A DNA stretch of 64,000 bases from Cycas panzhihuaensis (Eukaryota; Cycadophyta), in assembly GCA_023213395.1 (NCBI GenBank), contig CM041465.1, positions 107,205,741 to 107,269,740 of the forward strand. Reading direction: 5' to 3'. Below the pieces are notes generated by a model that was given only the letters and a program-made list of their open reading frames with translations, had not been told where the DNA came from and searched no databases. Below, in pieces: positions 8,471-20,656 of this stretch (position 1 is the first letter of the stretch; every line of letters starts with the position of its first letter). The translations under genes and the position numbers were made by a program.

Positions 8471-10992
8471 TGTTTCCCAGCTACCAGGAATGGACTCAGG
8501 ATGCATCAACTTAGGTAAGCTTAGGTATACGTTCTTGCTTCTATCCTTACTCTTATTTGACCGAGGTTGTTTAGTATAGATTGTCTGATGCATGCTTGCC
8601 TGTCATTCGCATGACTGCATTGCTTTCTTGCTTGATCACGCTGCTTGCACCTACCGCATGCCACTTAGTCGATGATGACCCACTGTGGGGGCACTTCTCA
8701 GTGAGCGCTACATCCCATATGGCACTTAGCCACCCACATCATCTCCATAGCCCCTCGGGACACCTTAGTCAGTCACGTCTCGCCCATGATAGCATCTTGT
8801 TTATGCTTTGATTCACTTTCCAAGTGTGATAGGATCCCCAGTTGAAACCCGTCCCTCTCTCTTGACCACATGTCAGTCATATGGGTACTAATTCCTAGCT
8901 TGTTCAACCCGAACACATTTCCTGTTTGGCTTTAGACCCTATTTTTGACCTGATTTTGGCCTACAGGTCTGTACTGCTATAAACTTAGCGGTACTACGAT
9001 ATTTGCCGTGGTACCGCGATGTTTACCTTAGTACGACTATTCAAAAAAGTTTTTTAAAATAGACATGGTAGTTCTTGCTCTTTTCATGGAACTACCACAT
9101 GGCGTCTGCACCTTCTAACTTCCCTGTGACTCTCAACGTTCACTTAGGGTTAGTGGAAGATAAAAACCAAAAAGTGACACATTCTTTGGGGTTTTTTTCC
9201 TTTATTTTTTGATGACACTCCTATAGCTCTCCATCACCTACTGCAAACAGGCATTCTCTTTTGCTACTACTCTTCCTACAGAGATTATTGCTGCATCTCA
9301 GGCTCAGCATCAGTAGCTCAGGCCTCTTGTTGCAAGTTCACATGGTGGAAAGAAGAGCATTCATAGGATTCTCCAAGAAGAAGGTCTCAACACCATAGTG
9401 GTTTTCTCACGGTGGCCTTCCTTCCAAACCAGCCTTCAAAACCTACCAAATGCAGGTTCTTTCTTCTATTTTTTCAGCAGGGATAAACTCTTATTCTCTG
9501 CTATAAGGTACTCTTCAATATTTGCCTTAAGATTCATGCACTTTCCTTACTTTTTCATGAATAGTACTTAGTATACTTGTTGTTTTTAGACTTTGTACTC
9601 ATTTAGCACTAGCTCTTTACACCTTGTGCTATAGTGCTTCCCTTATTCTTCCTGCAAGCCTACTTTAAGGTGGCTGTGTAAAGGGGGTGATATAAAGAAA
9701 AGTGGAGGAAGAAAGGTAAGGTTAGTCCCCCTTGCTGACCTTCTCCCCAAGGGTCCAAACCAATCTTTTCTTTTCCTTTGTACCTACTGCCTCCCTTGAA
9801 GCTGGGCTAGGGACTTGGAAGCCTAACCTTAAATCTGAACCAGTGTTGGTAACCCCTTGCCATGCTAGTTCCAGATCTATATTTGCTGGTTTTAGGCACC
9901 ACATAAGCCCCAAAACTGCTCCCATTTGGTCCATGACCCGTAGCTTATCCCAAACGGACAATCTGCTGCTCATAGCACCTCATCCCTTGGGTGTGATTAC
10001 ACATTGTTCCATTAGTTTCTCTCCTCTTTTGTTTGCTGCCCTATGCAATCAATACAATTTATTTCTCCTTCACTGAGGCCACTTGGGGATTTCCATGGGT
10101 GAGCTAGCCATTCTGAGGCTAACTCCTTTGTTTTGGGTATCGGTTGGTGTGGTTGCTTATTAGAGTCTTATTTGGAGTTCTTTGGAGTAATATGCACATG
10201 TTCTTGATTTAGTTTGATTTCAGCTCTTTTATATTTATGCATATATAGTAGATATATTTGGTATCCTCTCTTCTAACAGGGGGAAACTTGTATGTTTTGA
10301 CTAGCAGGTTTCGCGATAGTAGAGATATACACGAGATGAGCCGGTCAATAGGTTAGTTTCTTGTAAATTACTTTTCCTCGTTTCCCTTTTTTGTTGCTTT
10401 ACCTTGCTTCACTTATTTCACATACTTTGGGGAGGTAAGTTAGCCCCTTTGATCGCTCACGGCAACTATTGCCGGCTAGTCTCACCTACACGACGATGGA
10501 GTGGGAAGGTGCATAAAGCAATGGGAATCATAATACTTCATTCAAACACTAGATCCAGGTATTCCTTTCTTCCCTTATGTTTTTTCCTATAGCATTCTTT
10601 CTATGCATATGTTTGCATATTAAAAATGCATAGGAAACGGAAAAAGGGAAGGACTACATATTTGCATTTATGTGTTTGTTTCTTTGTAGTAGTTTTTATT
10701 GCATATAGGTAGTTTCCTTTGAGCGTGAGCTACTCGCCCCTCACTCCTTTAACTAGCTTACACATAGGATATTACACTGCCCTACCTACATATTGTCTTC
10801 ACTCTTCTTTAGGAAGACTCAACCTTTAGGTCCCTTCTTCCTCTTCCTGGCCATCCAAGAGGTATGAGGGCCTCACCTTTTAGGACAACCCAAGGACTTC
10901 CCTCTCCGAAGGTCACCTTGAAGTAATTAGGCACCATTTGCAAGTCTCGAATCCATGCTCTGGCACATGAATGCCCTGCGTGGTGATTCCTT
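8471..10992 (+). repeat. 3' LTR of copy A (3' end missing)
   Basis: Begins TGTTTCCCAGCTACC and aligns with the reverse complement of the copy B LTRs as far as the shared CCCTGCGTG near 10978. The last 90 bp or so, including the terminal CA, are absent. It contains the palindromic GGTACC module at about 8962-9030. Open frames such as 9732-10076 have no support in other LTR copies. Confidence 0.85.
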
Positions 10993-11621
10993 ACCAATTA
11001 ATCTGACTCATAACTTGACTTAGTTTTATATAGCTTTATCTTGCTAAACGTAGGAAACCACCCCATGGGAAGCATTTCAGAAGGTTTTATTGACTTATTG
11101 CATCACATTAAAGAAGGTGTATATAGTCTCTTATCTATTTTTAGAAAGAGCATCTCAATTTAAAAGATATTAGATTGCATTTGATCATTCAAAGAACACA
11201 CTTTTTCATTACATTTTTATTGATTAAAGACACATTCATTTAAAAATTTAAGCTTCTTGATTTACTAGTAGAAGGTATATTTCAATTGCTTTAAAGCTAT
11301 TGCATTTGAAAGTTGAAAGGTACATAATAGTACATAAGTATACATTTATTCTTTCACATTTTTAAGTATTTCAAGCACACTCTATTAAGTATTTCATTTT
11401 TAAGATTTTTATATTCATTATTACTTAAAAGGATCATATTTTAAATATTGTTTTCAATTCAAGAGGATATTTGTCTTACATTCTTTAAGGAATTTCTTAG
11501 CTATTTGATTAAGAAGGCATTTGAACTTATATATTAAAATCAATTTGATTAAATTTGTAAAGTTGTTAAAGTTTAGAAGAAATCTAATTGCACCATCTAT
11601 TTTAGAATATTTGTATATAAT
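10993..11621. other. AT-rich stretch between copy A LTR and copia-1
   Basis: No gene, LTR or gag motif seen. It may be the decayed 5' part of copia-1, since copia-1 has no visible 5' LTR or gag. Confidence 0.5.
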
Positions 11622-14600
11622 TGGTATATTGACTCAGGTTATTCAACCTATATGACTCACAAGGAACACCTATTTTGAACCTTGGATAAAAGCAGGAAAG
11701 GATTAATAATATTTGGCGATGATACATCCTACGAATTGGTTGGTAGAGGTAATAGAGACCTCATGACAGATGTAGAAGAATATAGATATCTTGATGATAT
11801 CTTGTATGTTCCAGCCTTAAAGAAAAGCTTATTATTAGTAGGGAAGATAATGGGATAAGACTACAAGGTCATATTTGATAATGGAGAGTGTACAATCAAG
11901 GACAAAAGGAGAAACAAGGATATAGTAGCAAAAGGAAAGATGACTAATGATAGATTATTTAAACTCATTCTTACTCCTTCAGATACTTATGACCTAAAAA
12001 CTACAGTCAAAGTAGATAGTAAATTATAGCATAGCAGGTTTGACTATTTTAGCTATAGTAGTTTGGCCTTTATGAAAAGAATAGATATGGTGAATGGATT
12101 ACCAAATATTGAAGTAGACAAAAACCTATGTGAAAGATGCCTACTTGATAAGCAACACATTAGGCAATAGATCTACTTCAGCTAGTATATATAGATATAT
12201 GTGGTCTAATGGACATCCCTTCATTTCTAGGAGCTCATTACTTCATCATGTTCATTGATGATTATATTAGGAAGACATAGCCATTCTTCCTTAAATTTAA
12301 ATCAGATGCATTTTAATACTTTGTTGACTTCAAAACCTTTGTAGAGTGATAAAATGGATATAAGCTACTATCTCTAAGATCAGATAATGGGGGAGAATTT
12401 ATCTCTAATGAATTTAAAATATATTATATTCATCATGGAATTAGAAGGCAACTGACTAATCCCTACACCCCACAACAAAATGGTGTAACTGAGAGAAAGA
12501 ATCATATAATAGTCAAAATGGCTAGGTGCATGTTAAAGGATAAGAATTTGGGATATGAATTTTAGGTAGAAATAGTACATACAATTGTCTATCTTCTCAA
12601 TAGGTGCTCCACCAACCTAAGGTGGAAAATACCTAAAGAAGCTTGAACCAGCTACAAACCAAGCATATATCACCTTAGAATCTTCAAGTACCTAGCATAT
12701 GCTCATGTTCCTAATCAAAGGAGATCCAAGTTAGATGATTATAATATCAAATGTATATTCCTTAGCTATAATGAAATCTCCAAATCATAAAAAGTTTATG
12801 ATTTTAAGTAAAAAAGGGTCATGTTAAGTAGAGATGTTAAATTCTAGGAGGATGCCTATTATTAAGATATTCAAGAAAAGAAGAAAGAAATTGTAATTAA
12901 TTTTGATAAATCCTCTAAATCCAAGTATGTGCCCCCTATGTTTGACTCTAGAAGATTCATCAATGAACCTAGTGAGGAGGGAACTTTCTCTCAACCTCCA
13001 CCATAAAATCTTCTAAAATGGGTTTAATGAAATCATGATGTAGGCAACATATTCAATAATACTCGTAGATCCACACATTTATATATGGTTAATTTTGCTC
13101 TTATGAGCAAAGTATTGGATCTCATGAGCCTCAAACTTTTTATGAGGCTAATGAATATGCATCTTAGGGAAAGACGATGGAAGATGAATACCATTCTATT
13201 GTTAAAAATGACACTTGGGAGTTAGTCAATTTACCTCTGAATAAAAAAATTATTAGCACCAAATGGATCTACAAAACCAAGTTTTGATAAGATAGAATAA
13301 TTGATAAATATAAGGCTAAATTGGTTGCTAAGGATTATGCCCAAAAAGAAGGCATTGACTACAATGAAACTTTTGCCCTTGTTGCTCAGATGGAAATAAT
13401 TGGAATAATGATGAGCTTAGCTGCCTAAATGGGATATAAAGTCTACTAAATAGATGTTAAAAGTGCCTTCATCAATGGTTATATTAAAGAGGATATTTAT
13501 TCACTCAACCACTCAATTTTGAAGTCAGGGGGGTAGAAAACAAAGTGTACAAACTTAAAAAGGCACTATATGGATTAAAACAAGCACTGAGGGCCTAGTA
13601 TTCTCACATAGAAAAATACTTTAGAGATCAAGGTTTTGAAAGATCTCAAGTAGATATTAATCTTTACATTCAAATCAAGGGAGACTTTATCCTAATAGTA
13701 GGACTCTATGTGGATGATCTTGTTTATACTGGAAATGACTCCCAATTATTGTGATACTTGAAGGATACTATGTGTAAAGAGTTTGAAATGATTGATTTGG
13801 GACTAATCTATTACTTCCTAAGCTTGGAAGTATGGGAAGATAAGAAGGGCATCTTCATTTCCTAATGAAAATACATTCTAGATTTATTACAAAAGTTCAA
13901 TATGATTGACTATAAATCTTTGGCAACTCCAATAGAAACTGGAACTAAGTTATCCAAGCCAAATGATTCTACACCAGTCAACTTTACACTTTATAGATAG
14001 TTAAATAGTAACTTGATATATTTGACATCCACTTAACCTAATATAATGCATTTAATTATTGTCATGTCTAGATTTATGCAAGATCCAAAGACTGCTCATT
14101 GGAAAGTAGCAAAAAGAATTCTCTATTATCTTAAAGGAACTTCAGAATATGGGTTATACTATAAAGCTTCATCAAAATTTTAGTTGATAAGTTATACAAA
14201 CTCAGATTGGGCAGGAGACATTGATGACATGATATCAATTTTAGGTTATACGTTTAGTATAGGATCAACAGCTATAGCATGGAGTACTAAGAAACAAAAC
14301 ATAGTTTCCCTATCTATAATTGAGGCAAAGTATAAAGTAGTGGTTGTAGGTGTATGTGAATCAGTATGGTTTAGAAGATTTTTCCATGTTTTTTAGCTAA
14401 AACAGAAAGGTCCCACAAGAATTTGGTGTGACAATCAAAGTACCATTCAGATGGTAAAGAATCCAGTTTTCTATGGTAGAATAAAATACATTGAGACTCA
14501 TCGTCACTTCATTTGAGAGTTAGTGTAAGAAAAAGAGATTGAATTAGCTTATTACAACACTGAAGACCAAGCAGTAGATATCTTTACAAAAAGCATTGGG

Positions 14601-14640
14601 TAAATTCAAATTTCAAAAATTCAAAGACAAATTGGGAGTT
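11622..14640 (+). pseudogene. pol: copia-1 pol (protease, integrase, RT, RNase H)
   Basis: Degenerate polyprotein with many stops and frameshifts. Protease starts at 11622 (WYIDSG, catalytic Asp kept). A pre-integrase zinc-binding segment lies around 12030-12170 (LCERCLLDKQH). The integrase core at 12230-12530 shows FIDDY, SDNGGEF and NGVTERKNH, so D, D and E are present. RT begins near 13180 (NDTWELVNLP, then KWIYKTKF), with the catalytic LYVDDLVYTGND at 13708-13743. RNase H lies at 14184-14590 (NSDWAGD, then SIIEAKY, then WCDNQST). Many of the stops are TAG or TAA. The gene cannot make a full protein. Confidence 0.88.
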
Positions 14641-14667
14641 GTTCACATTAGGAATTATGGGAGAGAA

Positions 14668-15110
14668 TGTTAGGATAATACCCAATATACCTATGCCAAT
14701 GTGTACGTAGGGCCCCTTAAAGCCACCTTGGGCCTCCTTAAGTCACCTCGGGCCACATAGTAGCTGCCACTAATTACCAAAAGAGCTGACACATCACTAT
14801 TAAGGTACGTGTTTTATTATTGTATATTAGTTTTAATATTATTTTGAATTTCTAATATGTTGGGTTAAGGCACTTGCCACTTCCCCAAAATTACCTATAA
14901 AAGGGGTGGGAATACCTCCCTAGTGTTTTTTAATACTATTAAAGTTTTGATTAGAGATATTAACTTTTACTTATAAACTATGCACTCGCCATTATAAATG
15001 GTCTTGCTCTGCATCTCGCGTCCATCACTTATGTACAAAAGTTAATAACTATTACTTGACTGCCTAGTGAATTGGTCATATATGCTAATACTCTAGTTCC
15101 ACTAATAACA
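14668..15110 (+). repeat. 3' LTR of copia-1
   Basis: Begins TGTTAGGATAATA after a weak purine tract (ATGGGAGAGAA, 14657-14667) that follows the RNase H. I place the end at ...CTAATAACA (15110) because TGTTA/TAACA forms a terminal inverted repeat. No second LTR is available to confirm the length of 443 bp. Confidence 0.6.
14891..14901 (+). promoter_or_regulatory. TATA box in copia-1 LTR
   Basis: CCTATAAAAGG, a good plant TATA match about 220 bp into the LTR, in the expected U3 position. Confidence 0.55.
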
Positions 15111-15826
15111 TGTACTTATGTAATATATTATATAATATGATGTTTCTTGTGCTTGATTATTACTACCAATAATGCATAGATCATGAAGTGTGTACCTAAT
15201 TGACATGCTATGACTCCCTCCAAAGCTTGACTCTGCCTTGTTTTTATATTTTTCATCATCCTTACCAACTTATCGAATTACATTTGATGGCCTTTATTTA
15301 CTTAATCTCATGTTTTCCATTTGTTCATTCTTTTTTGACCTTTTCTTACAGTTATTTATGAGGTATAATTTTTATTTTTTAGATTTGTTGCTAAATTTTT
15401 ATTATAAAGATAAATTTTGTTTATCATATTTTTCACTATTTCTCATAGTTTTGAGTCTACCAAAAACTACATTCTTCTTAACAAAATATGATAAATGATG
15501 AAAATCACATTTTTAATTATTTTTAGAGGTTGTAGTCTTCATTATTTGTCATAGTTTTTTCTATCTATCATATTTTTCATTTTGTTACATGAAAAAAAAA
15601 AAAAAATTAGGCCATTTTTTCCACTGTATGGACATTAATTTACATGAAACCATGGCTTTGCCTTCCCATTCTTTTCTTATCCCCCTCTCTCTTACTTTTC
15701 TGTCTATAAATATTTTTCATTTTCTTAAGAGAGGAGATATTAAAGTTTATGTGATGGAATGTTGCTAGATTTTCACCTCAACCTTTTGCATCCTCTTGGA
15801 CAAGTTTGATGTGGCTTTGGATATTA
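15111..15826. other. AT-rich flank left of copy B
   Basis: T-rich DNA with an A15 run at about 15592-15606. No gene or repeat recognised; a Phe-rich open frame at 15238-15498 reflects base composition. Confidence 0.5.
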
Positions 15827-15831
15827 GAGAG
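15827..15831. repeat. target-site duplication of copy B, left
   Basis: GAGAG, directly before the LTR end TGGAAGTGC, matches GAGAG at 32799-32803 after the other LTR. Five base pairs is normal for Ty3/gypsy integrases. Confidence 0.85.
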
Positions 15832-18589
15832 TGGAAGTGCATCTACTGGATAATCACTAAGCTCGGTAGGAGTGATGATGGTCGATGGTGATATCGAAGG
15901 TATGGGCAAAAATCTACAAGCAAAGAAAGTATCACGCAGGGCACCTTGTGCACTAGAGTGTGAATCTGAGACCTACATATGATACCCAACTATCTTGAAG
16001 TGGCCTTCAATCTAGGAAAGAGAGAGAGAATACAAGGAGGGTAGCCTAGATAGACTCGAGAGGAGGTCCTCCCACCCTTGGATGGCTAGAAGGGGAGAAG
16101 AGGAGTCCTCAAGGGTTCCCCTATGATGGAGGGAAACAAACATAGACAAGCTAGGCGAGAGCCTATGATGTAGCTGGGTTCCTCTTGGTTATTTGGCTAA
16201 GCAAATAGGGCCAAGAGGAGGAGAGAGAGAAAGGGAAAGAGACAACTAAACCAAAGTTTCCTTTAACGATTCAAGGGGCAAATGGAAAAGGTAAAGGGGA
16301 TAGGTGTCACACATGCAAGCAAACAATATTAAATGGAATGAACTGAAAGGGTAAGCTAGGGTTTGTAGGAAAAAGGAAAGGGAAGAGTAAGTTTCCTATA
16401 AAATCCTTTTCCTATAGGGGTTGAGTATATGAGATGCAAGCATACAAGTACAAGTAAATGCTACCGTTTACCCTTTTCAGTTTTATGTGACCTACTTAGT
16501 TACAATATAGATTCCAAATAAAAGTAAGAAAAGGAAATGAGGGTTAAAGGGGGGATGTGCATACCCAGAAGATGTAGCGGCCGATGGGAGGCCTCACCCA
16601 CGTGTAACGCATATCCTTACGTCAATCCATGGATGCGTAACTAAGTCTTGACGTGAACGATGGGGGGGGGGGGCGCTTCCTTACCTTCCCCTTTATGAAA
16701 AGAAAGTAGAAAAGAAGAAAGCAAAAACGAAGAACAAAATGGTAGATCTTATATGAATCCTGACATTTTGTACCTTTGTGAGAGCACCACACCAACCTGC
16801 ACATGCATGGGCTTATCCCTTCCAAGAAGGGGTTACAAAAGACAAGCTATGTATATGCAAGTATATATGTAATATTCGTGTTAATATGTTAGGAAAAACA
16901 ATCGCTGCAACAACCTATAAAATCCTCTCTCAAGCAAGCATGTAAGTCAAGCAAAATGGAGTGAAGGGAAGCCTCAGGATGGCTAACCCTCCGCTGGGTT
17001 CTCCACACAACTCTCTACCAAAACAAGATAAGGGTGAAAGCAACTAATGACAGCTAGGGAAACACAAGGATAAAAGTGACGAAGCATTGGAGAGATATCC
17101 AAGGTGTGGAGTTGCTATGGGCAGTAATCCAGTGTACAAACCCTTGCCAACATTATCAAGGGATACCCAACAATACAAAGGACACTACGAGGGTGCAAAC
17201 AAGAGGCATGCAGGCTTGGAATCAAAGCAACAAGGGGCTGCATACACTGATAATCTAGTGCAGGCCTAGGGCTCACCCATTCTTGATTATCCCAAGAGGA
17301 GCATAGAGCAAGAGAAGAGAAGGTGGGAAGGGGATTGCCCTTGGAGAGAAGGACTGAGTGGGGGGCTACCCTACCTTGCTCTCTTTACCTAACCTTGTGG
17401 TTCTTCTCCTACTAATCCCTTAAGGAAGACCAGCAGAGGGAAGGTGGAAACTCAGAAGTGACAAGTCAAATACAATGAAAAACAAGCTTTGCTATGGCCA
17501 AACAAGACAAGAAATAGGTCCAATATGGAGGTAACTTACCATAAACCTGGGGGAAGGGGTTTGAGAGACCTACTGGGCTGATATAGGGCATGTCTGGGCT
17601 TGCAACTAGTGGAGAAGAAAATTCCTACAAGGGTCTGGAGGAGAAATCCTAATAGATAGCTGAAAGAAACACTTGATGGGCAAGTTGGAGAAGAACAACA
17701 CCAAAACTTACTTAATAACACCTAGAGAGAGGCTTCCCACCATGGATGAAGGTAGTTACAGATGGATCCTAGCTTGGAGCTACAGGAAACGTAGGCCTAT
17801 AAGTACACCTATAGTAGGAAGAGAAGAGGACAAAAAGTTGCAACAGGAAATGGTTGTTTTGAAGAGCTAAAAAAATGATCTAAGAATCCTCAAAATGATG
17901 AGGGTTTTAGTACTTATACCATCCCAACCCTAAGTGAGTGAATAGGCTATGAATAGGGCTGAGGTGGACATGAAGCCACGTGGCAATTCCATGGGAAATG
18001 TGAGAATTACCACGGTAGTTCTTAAAAAATAACTGATAATAGTCACACCGTGGTAAACTTCTCGATACTGCTAAGTTTACAGTAGTGTGGGACTAAAAAA
18101 GCTAGAATGACAGAAATTTGGGTTCTTGGAACCTTAGGAGGTGATGTGATAGGCCTGGGAGGGGTTGGACCTCTTTTCTAGGTGGCTGAGATAGTCCAGA
18201 ATGCACTTGGACAAAGGCGAGCAGAGCATTAATGGGTAAAGGTCCCAGAAACAAGGTGCTAGGAGCTCAAAATCGAGGTATGAACAGGTCATACAAACCG
18301 AAAGGAACTCGAGGCAATGTGGAGATGGCACGAAGGGTCGTATAGTGCCATGGGGATGCCTACCTTGTAGAAAGGTAGGTCCCGTTGGGTCGTCATAGGC
18401 TCACAGTACAATAAGCAGCCTGACCAGGCAACAAATGCAAAGTGATCATATAAATGAAGGAAGCGGTCATGCAATGAGGCAACACTACTATCAACCTTTC
18501 CCATAAAATAGTACAAGTGAAAAGAGAGAAGCATACCTAAGCCTACCTGAGTCAACCTATCCGTATCCATTCCCGTTAGCCAGGAAACA
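15832..18589 (-). repeat. 3' LTR of copy B
   Basis: 2758 bp. On the element strand it runs from TGTTTCCTGGCTA (18589) to ...CACTTCCA (15832). It contains a G12 run (16662-16673) and the palindromic module at 18040-18085. Small open frames within it are not supported. Confidence 0.93.
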
Positions 18590-18601
18590 CTACCCCCTTG
18601 G
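18590..18601 (-). promoter_or_regulatory. polypurine tract, copy B
   Basis: CCAAGGGGGTAG on the minus strand immediately before the 3' LTR. Confidence 0.85.
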
Positions 18602-18949
18602 TAGCAGAGCCTCGCTGCTTAGAAGCATGGTGTGATGGCGAATGTTGGCAAAAAAATTGTCAGTAGCACATGTGTATGTATATATATAAATCATGATCAT
18701 AACGAGAGATAAGGGTGCCAACAAGTGTCATGGCAGAATGTGTGGATACAAGGACAGGGGTGGAGACAACATAAGGGCTACCTATGTACCACCTGAGAAT
18801 CGACTGGAAGCTAAGAAGGATGAGGGGGCTACCCCCATCATAAAAATACAAAGCGATGTGCATGATAAAGTTAGGTAAAAAGGACAAATGAGCAAACCTA
18901 GTGGTCGCCATAGTTTAACCTCATTAGCAGCTAGTTTTTGGAGGTGTGA
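18602..18949. other. 3' untranslated spacer, copy B
   Basis: Sequence between the second RNase H and the polypurine tract, corresponding to 8265-8456 in copy A. No gene recognised; short open frames differ between copies. Confidence 0.55.
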
Positions 18950-19435
18950 ATAGATTTCAAGGTGATCTGCATGATGGCCTGAGACTTAGGTAATAGAGCG
19001 ACCAGGCAAGTCTCAGGGATAATCAATAAGAAGAGGAAGGCGACACTTAAGGATGAGGCAAATGGGACTATCTACCTCAGCGTTGAGGGCCCGATGAATG
19101 TGTCAGATATCGATAGATTAGAAATTAGCCAGTAGGGATCTAGTGTTCAAAGTGAGAGCTCTCAAGTAAGGGCATCACACCGAATAGACCTAGGTGAGAT
19201 GGGACACTACCACTTGGGAGTTGCAAAGAAGAACAATAGATCCATGATGGAAACATAGTGCATCAGTGAGGGCTTTGATAATCGCCATGTACTTGGCCTC
19301 ATTATTGGTGGCCTCAGGGAGGAAGATTCTGAAGTGCAGGAAATCATGTTTGAAAGGGCTGCGAAGGATCCATGCAATAGCAAAAGGTCCAAGATTATCG
19401 CAGCTTCCGCTGTCGGTAAAAATGAAGAGAGACAT
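18950..19435 (-). pseudogene. second (aRNH-type) RNase H of copy B
   Basis: The same gene as at 7686 in copy A. It starts with MSLFIFTDSGSC; TNNEAKYMAIIKAL carries the second acidic residue. The third catalytic Asp, in copy A's YDSQ motif, reads CNSQ here, so it is lost. The frame stops at 19190-19192, and the remaining domain continues in frame with further stops to a degenerate NAEVDS near 19090. The start ATG (19435-19433) lies 19 bp after a 3' splice site (TTTACTAAG|A). With the third acidic residue gone and stops present, the protein is dead. Confidence 0.8.
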
Positions 19436-19454
19436 GGATGATGAAAGGAAAGGT

Positions 19455-19972
19455 CTTAGTAAAGAAAATGTGCAATAATATAAGAATCAGAGCAAAAGAG
19501 GCTCATGTGGTAGGTATTAAACAGTCATGAAGGGTAGGAGGACCTAGCAATGAGGCTACCCAAGGACAAGAGCAGGTCATCCGACCATTGGCTGGGAGCG
19601 GTCGACAAAAGGGCACCCTAGGGGGCCAAAGGCTGCTTTAGAAAGCAAAGAATGACACCGAACAGAAGGAGCATTCCCTTTGGAGGCTCCAGGGTCAGGA
19701 AAGAGCTACAAAAACAGGTCCAAGATGGTGAAACTAGCCAAACGAGTATAAACTTAGGCACACATGGGAGTGATGTACAAAATAAGATAAAAGGGGCCTG
19801 TAAAAAATGCATTGGTGGGGTGCCATAAATGCATCCGCAAAAGAAGCGAGACAAAGGCTATAGGAGCACAACAGGCGATAGGGCCAGAAGATAAAGGTGA
19901 TTAGGGGTAAGGAACGATCTAAAGGGCTATCACGAGGGTGGAAATGGAGACAGTGCCTATCGGGGTCCTCGC
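19455..19972. other. divergent spacer, copy B
   Basis: About 0.5 kb between the second RNase H (minus) and the TATA box of the opposite-strand gene (plus), matching 7161-7669 and 41538-42055 in position and size. The minus-strand 3' splice site is at 19456-19455. Confidence 0.6.
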
Positions 19973-19982
19973 CTATATAAGG
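19973..19982 (+). promoter_or_regulatory. TATA box of opposite-strand gene, copy B
   Basis: CTATATAAGG in the context TCGCCTATATAAGG. It is conserved in copies A and C ahead of the same gene; transcription should begin near 20003. Confidence 0.75.
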
Positions 19983-20164
19983 AAAATTGATGAAAATGAG
20001 ATTCATTTTCACAGGCTCTCAAGCGATTCTAGAGCCATTTCCTTACACAACAGAGTGCTACCTGACTTCAGAGGCACGCAGAGGGAGATCGAACCATCGG
20101 ATCAAAGCTAAAGGATAGCCGTCGGGACTATGGGAGCGAGATGGCGAGCAACATGCCAGATCTA

Positions 20165-20656
20165 GTGAGTGGATCTCTGAAATCCTAACCCATCTCACAG
20201 TTTAAAGTTCATTACTTTTTGTGTTTTTTGTATAGACTTTTAGGCCCCGTATGGGCAAAAAAGTACCTCCCAAAGTCTGAATTAGACCCAAAGAGAGGCA
20301 GGACTAGGGCATTAGGCAGCTTAGGTCCCAGTGGATGCAGTTGTGGCCCACAAAAAAGAATTTTTTAATTTTTTTGGCAAGAAAATCCCCCCTTTTGGGG
20401 GGGGGGGTGTTTGATGTTTGCACTATAGCAAAGATTATGGTGCTGCGATCTTTACCGCGGGGCCCCGATCGCCACGGGACCTAGGCCAAACTCTGCAGTA
20501 CTACGAAGTTTAGCATGATGCGAAGGCAGAACTATAGAAAAAAGAAGATATAGGCCCGAGGAGCCCCGAATCTCAGTCAGGTAAGGCTAAGAGATAGTCT
20601 AAGAGATGAGGAACGAGTGTAGATCAAGTGCTGACTAGTTTTATGGCATTTTGTAG
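20165..20656 (+). other. intron 1 of opposite-strand gene, copy B
   Basis: Donor GATCTA|GTGAGTGG and acceptor CATTTTGTAG|GC; 492 bp. The palindromic modules lie at about 20425-20520 next to a G-rich run. Confidence 0.75.
20425..20520. repeat. palindromic module in intron 1, copy B
   Basis: GCAAAGATTATGG facing GCGATCTTTACC, then AAACTCTGCAGTACTACG facing AAGTTT. It is the degenerate counterpart of the modules at 6634-6718 and 42500-42600. Confidence 0.65.

Larger units (their letters stand above)
1..10992 (+). mobile_element. Tat-like Ty3/gypsy retrotransposon, copy A (5' and 3' truncated, pol-deleted)
   Basis: The segment aligns by eye along its length with the reverse complement of the two full-length elements further right. 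In order it holds gag (from position 1), protease (to 3203), a deletion junction, a triplicated spacer, the opposite-strand gene (7130 down to 4605), a second RNase H (7686-8264), a polypurine tract and a 3' LTR. About 3 kb carrying RT, RNase H and integrase in the sister copies is missing between 3203 and 3628. The 5' LTR lies outside the window. The 3' LTR stops near 10992, roughly 90 bp short of its expected end, so no target-site duplication can be checked. Confidence 0.9.
11000..15110 (+). mobile_element. copia-1: Ty1/copia retrotransposon, 5' truncated
   Basis: The domain order protease, pre-integrase, integrase, RT, RNase H is diagnostic of Ty1/copia. A 3' LTR with TG...CA ends follows. 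No 5' LTR or convincing gag is seen, so the left boundary is approximate. Confidence 0.85.

Noticed and set aside
9722-10076. Open frames of 83-114 codons within the copy A LTR
   Set aside because: The equivalent LTR positions in copies B and C do not keep these frames; LTRs of this family are noncoding.
16662-16673. G12 run in the copy B 3' LTR (and 30865-30886) as a G-quadruplex element
   Set aside because: Copy C LTRs have only about six G at this place, so it looks like mononucleotide slippage, not a conserved feature.
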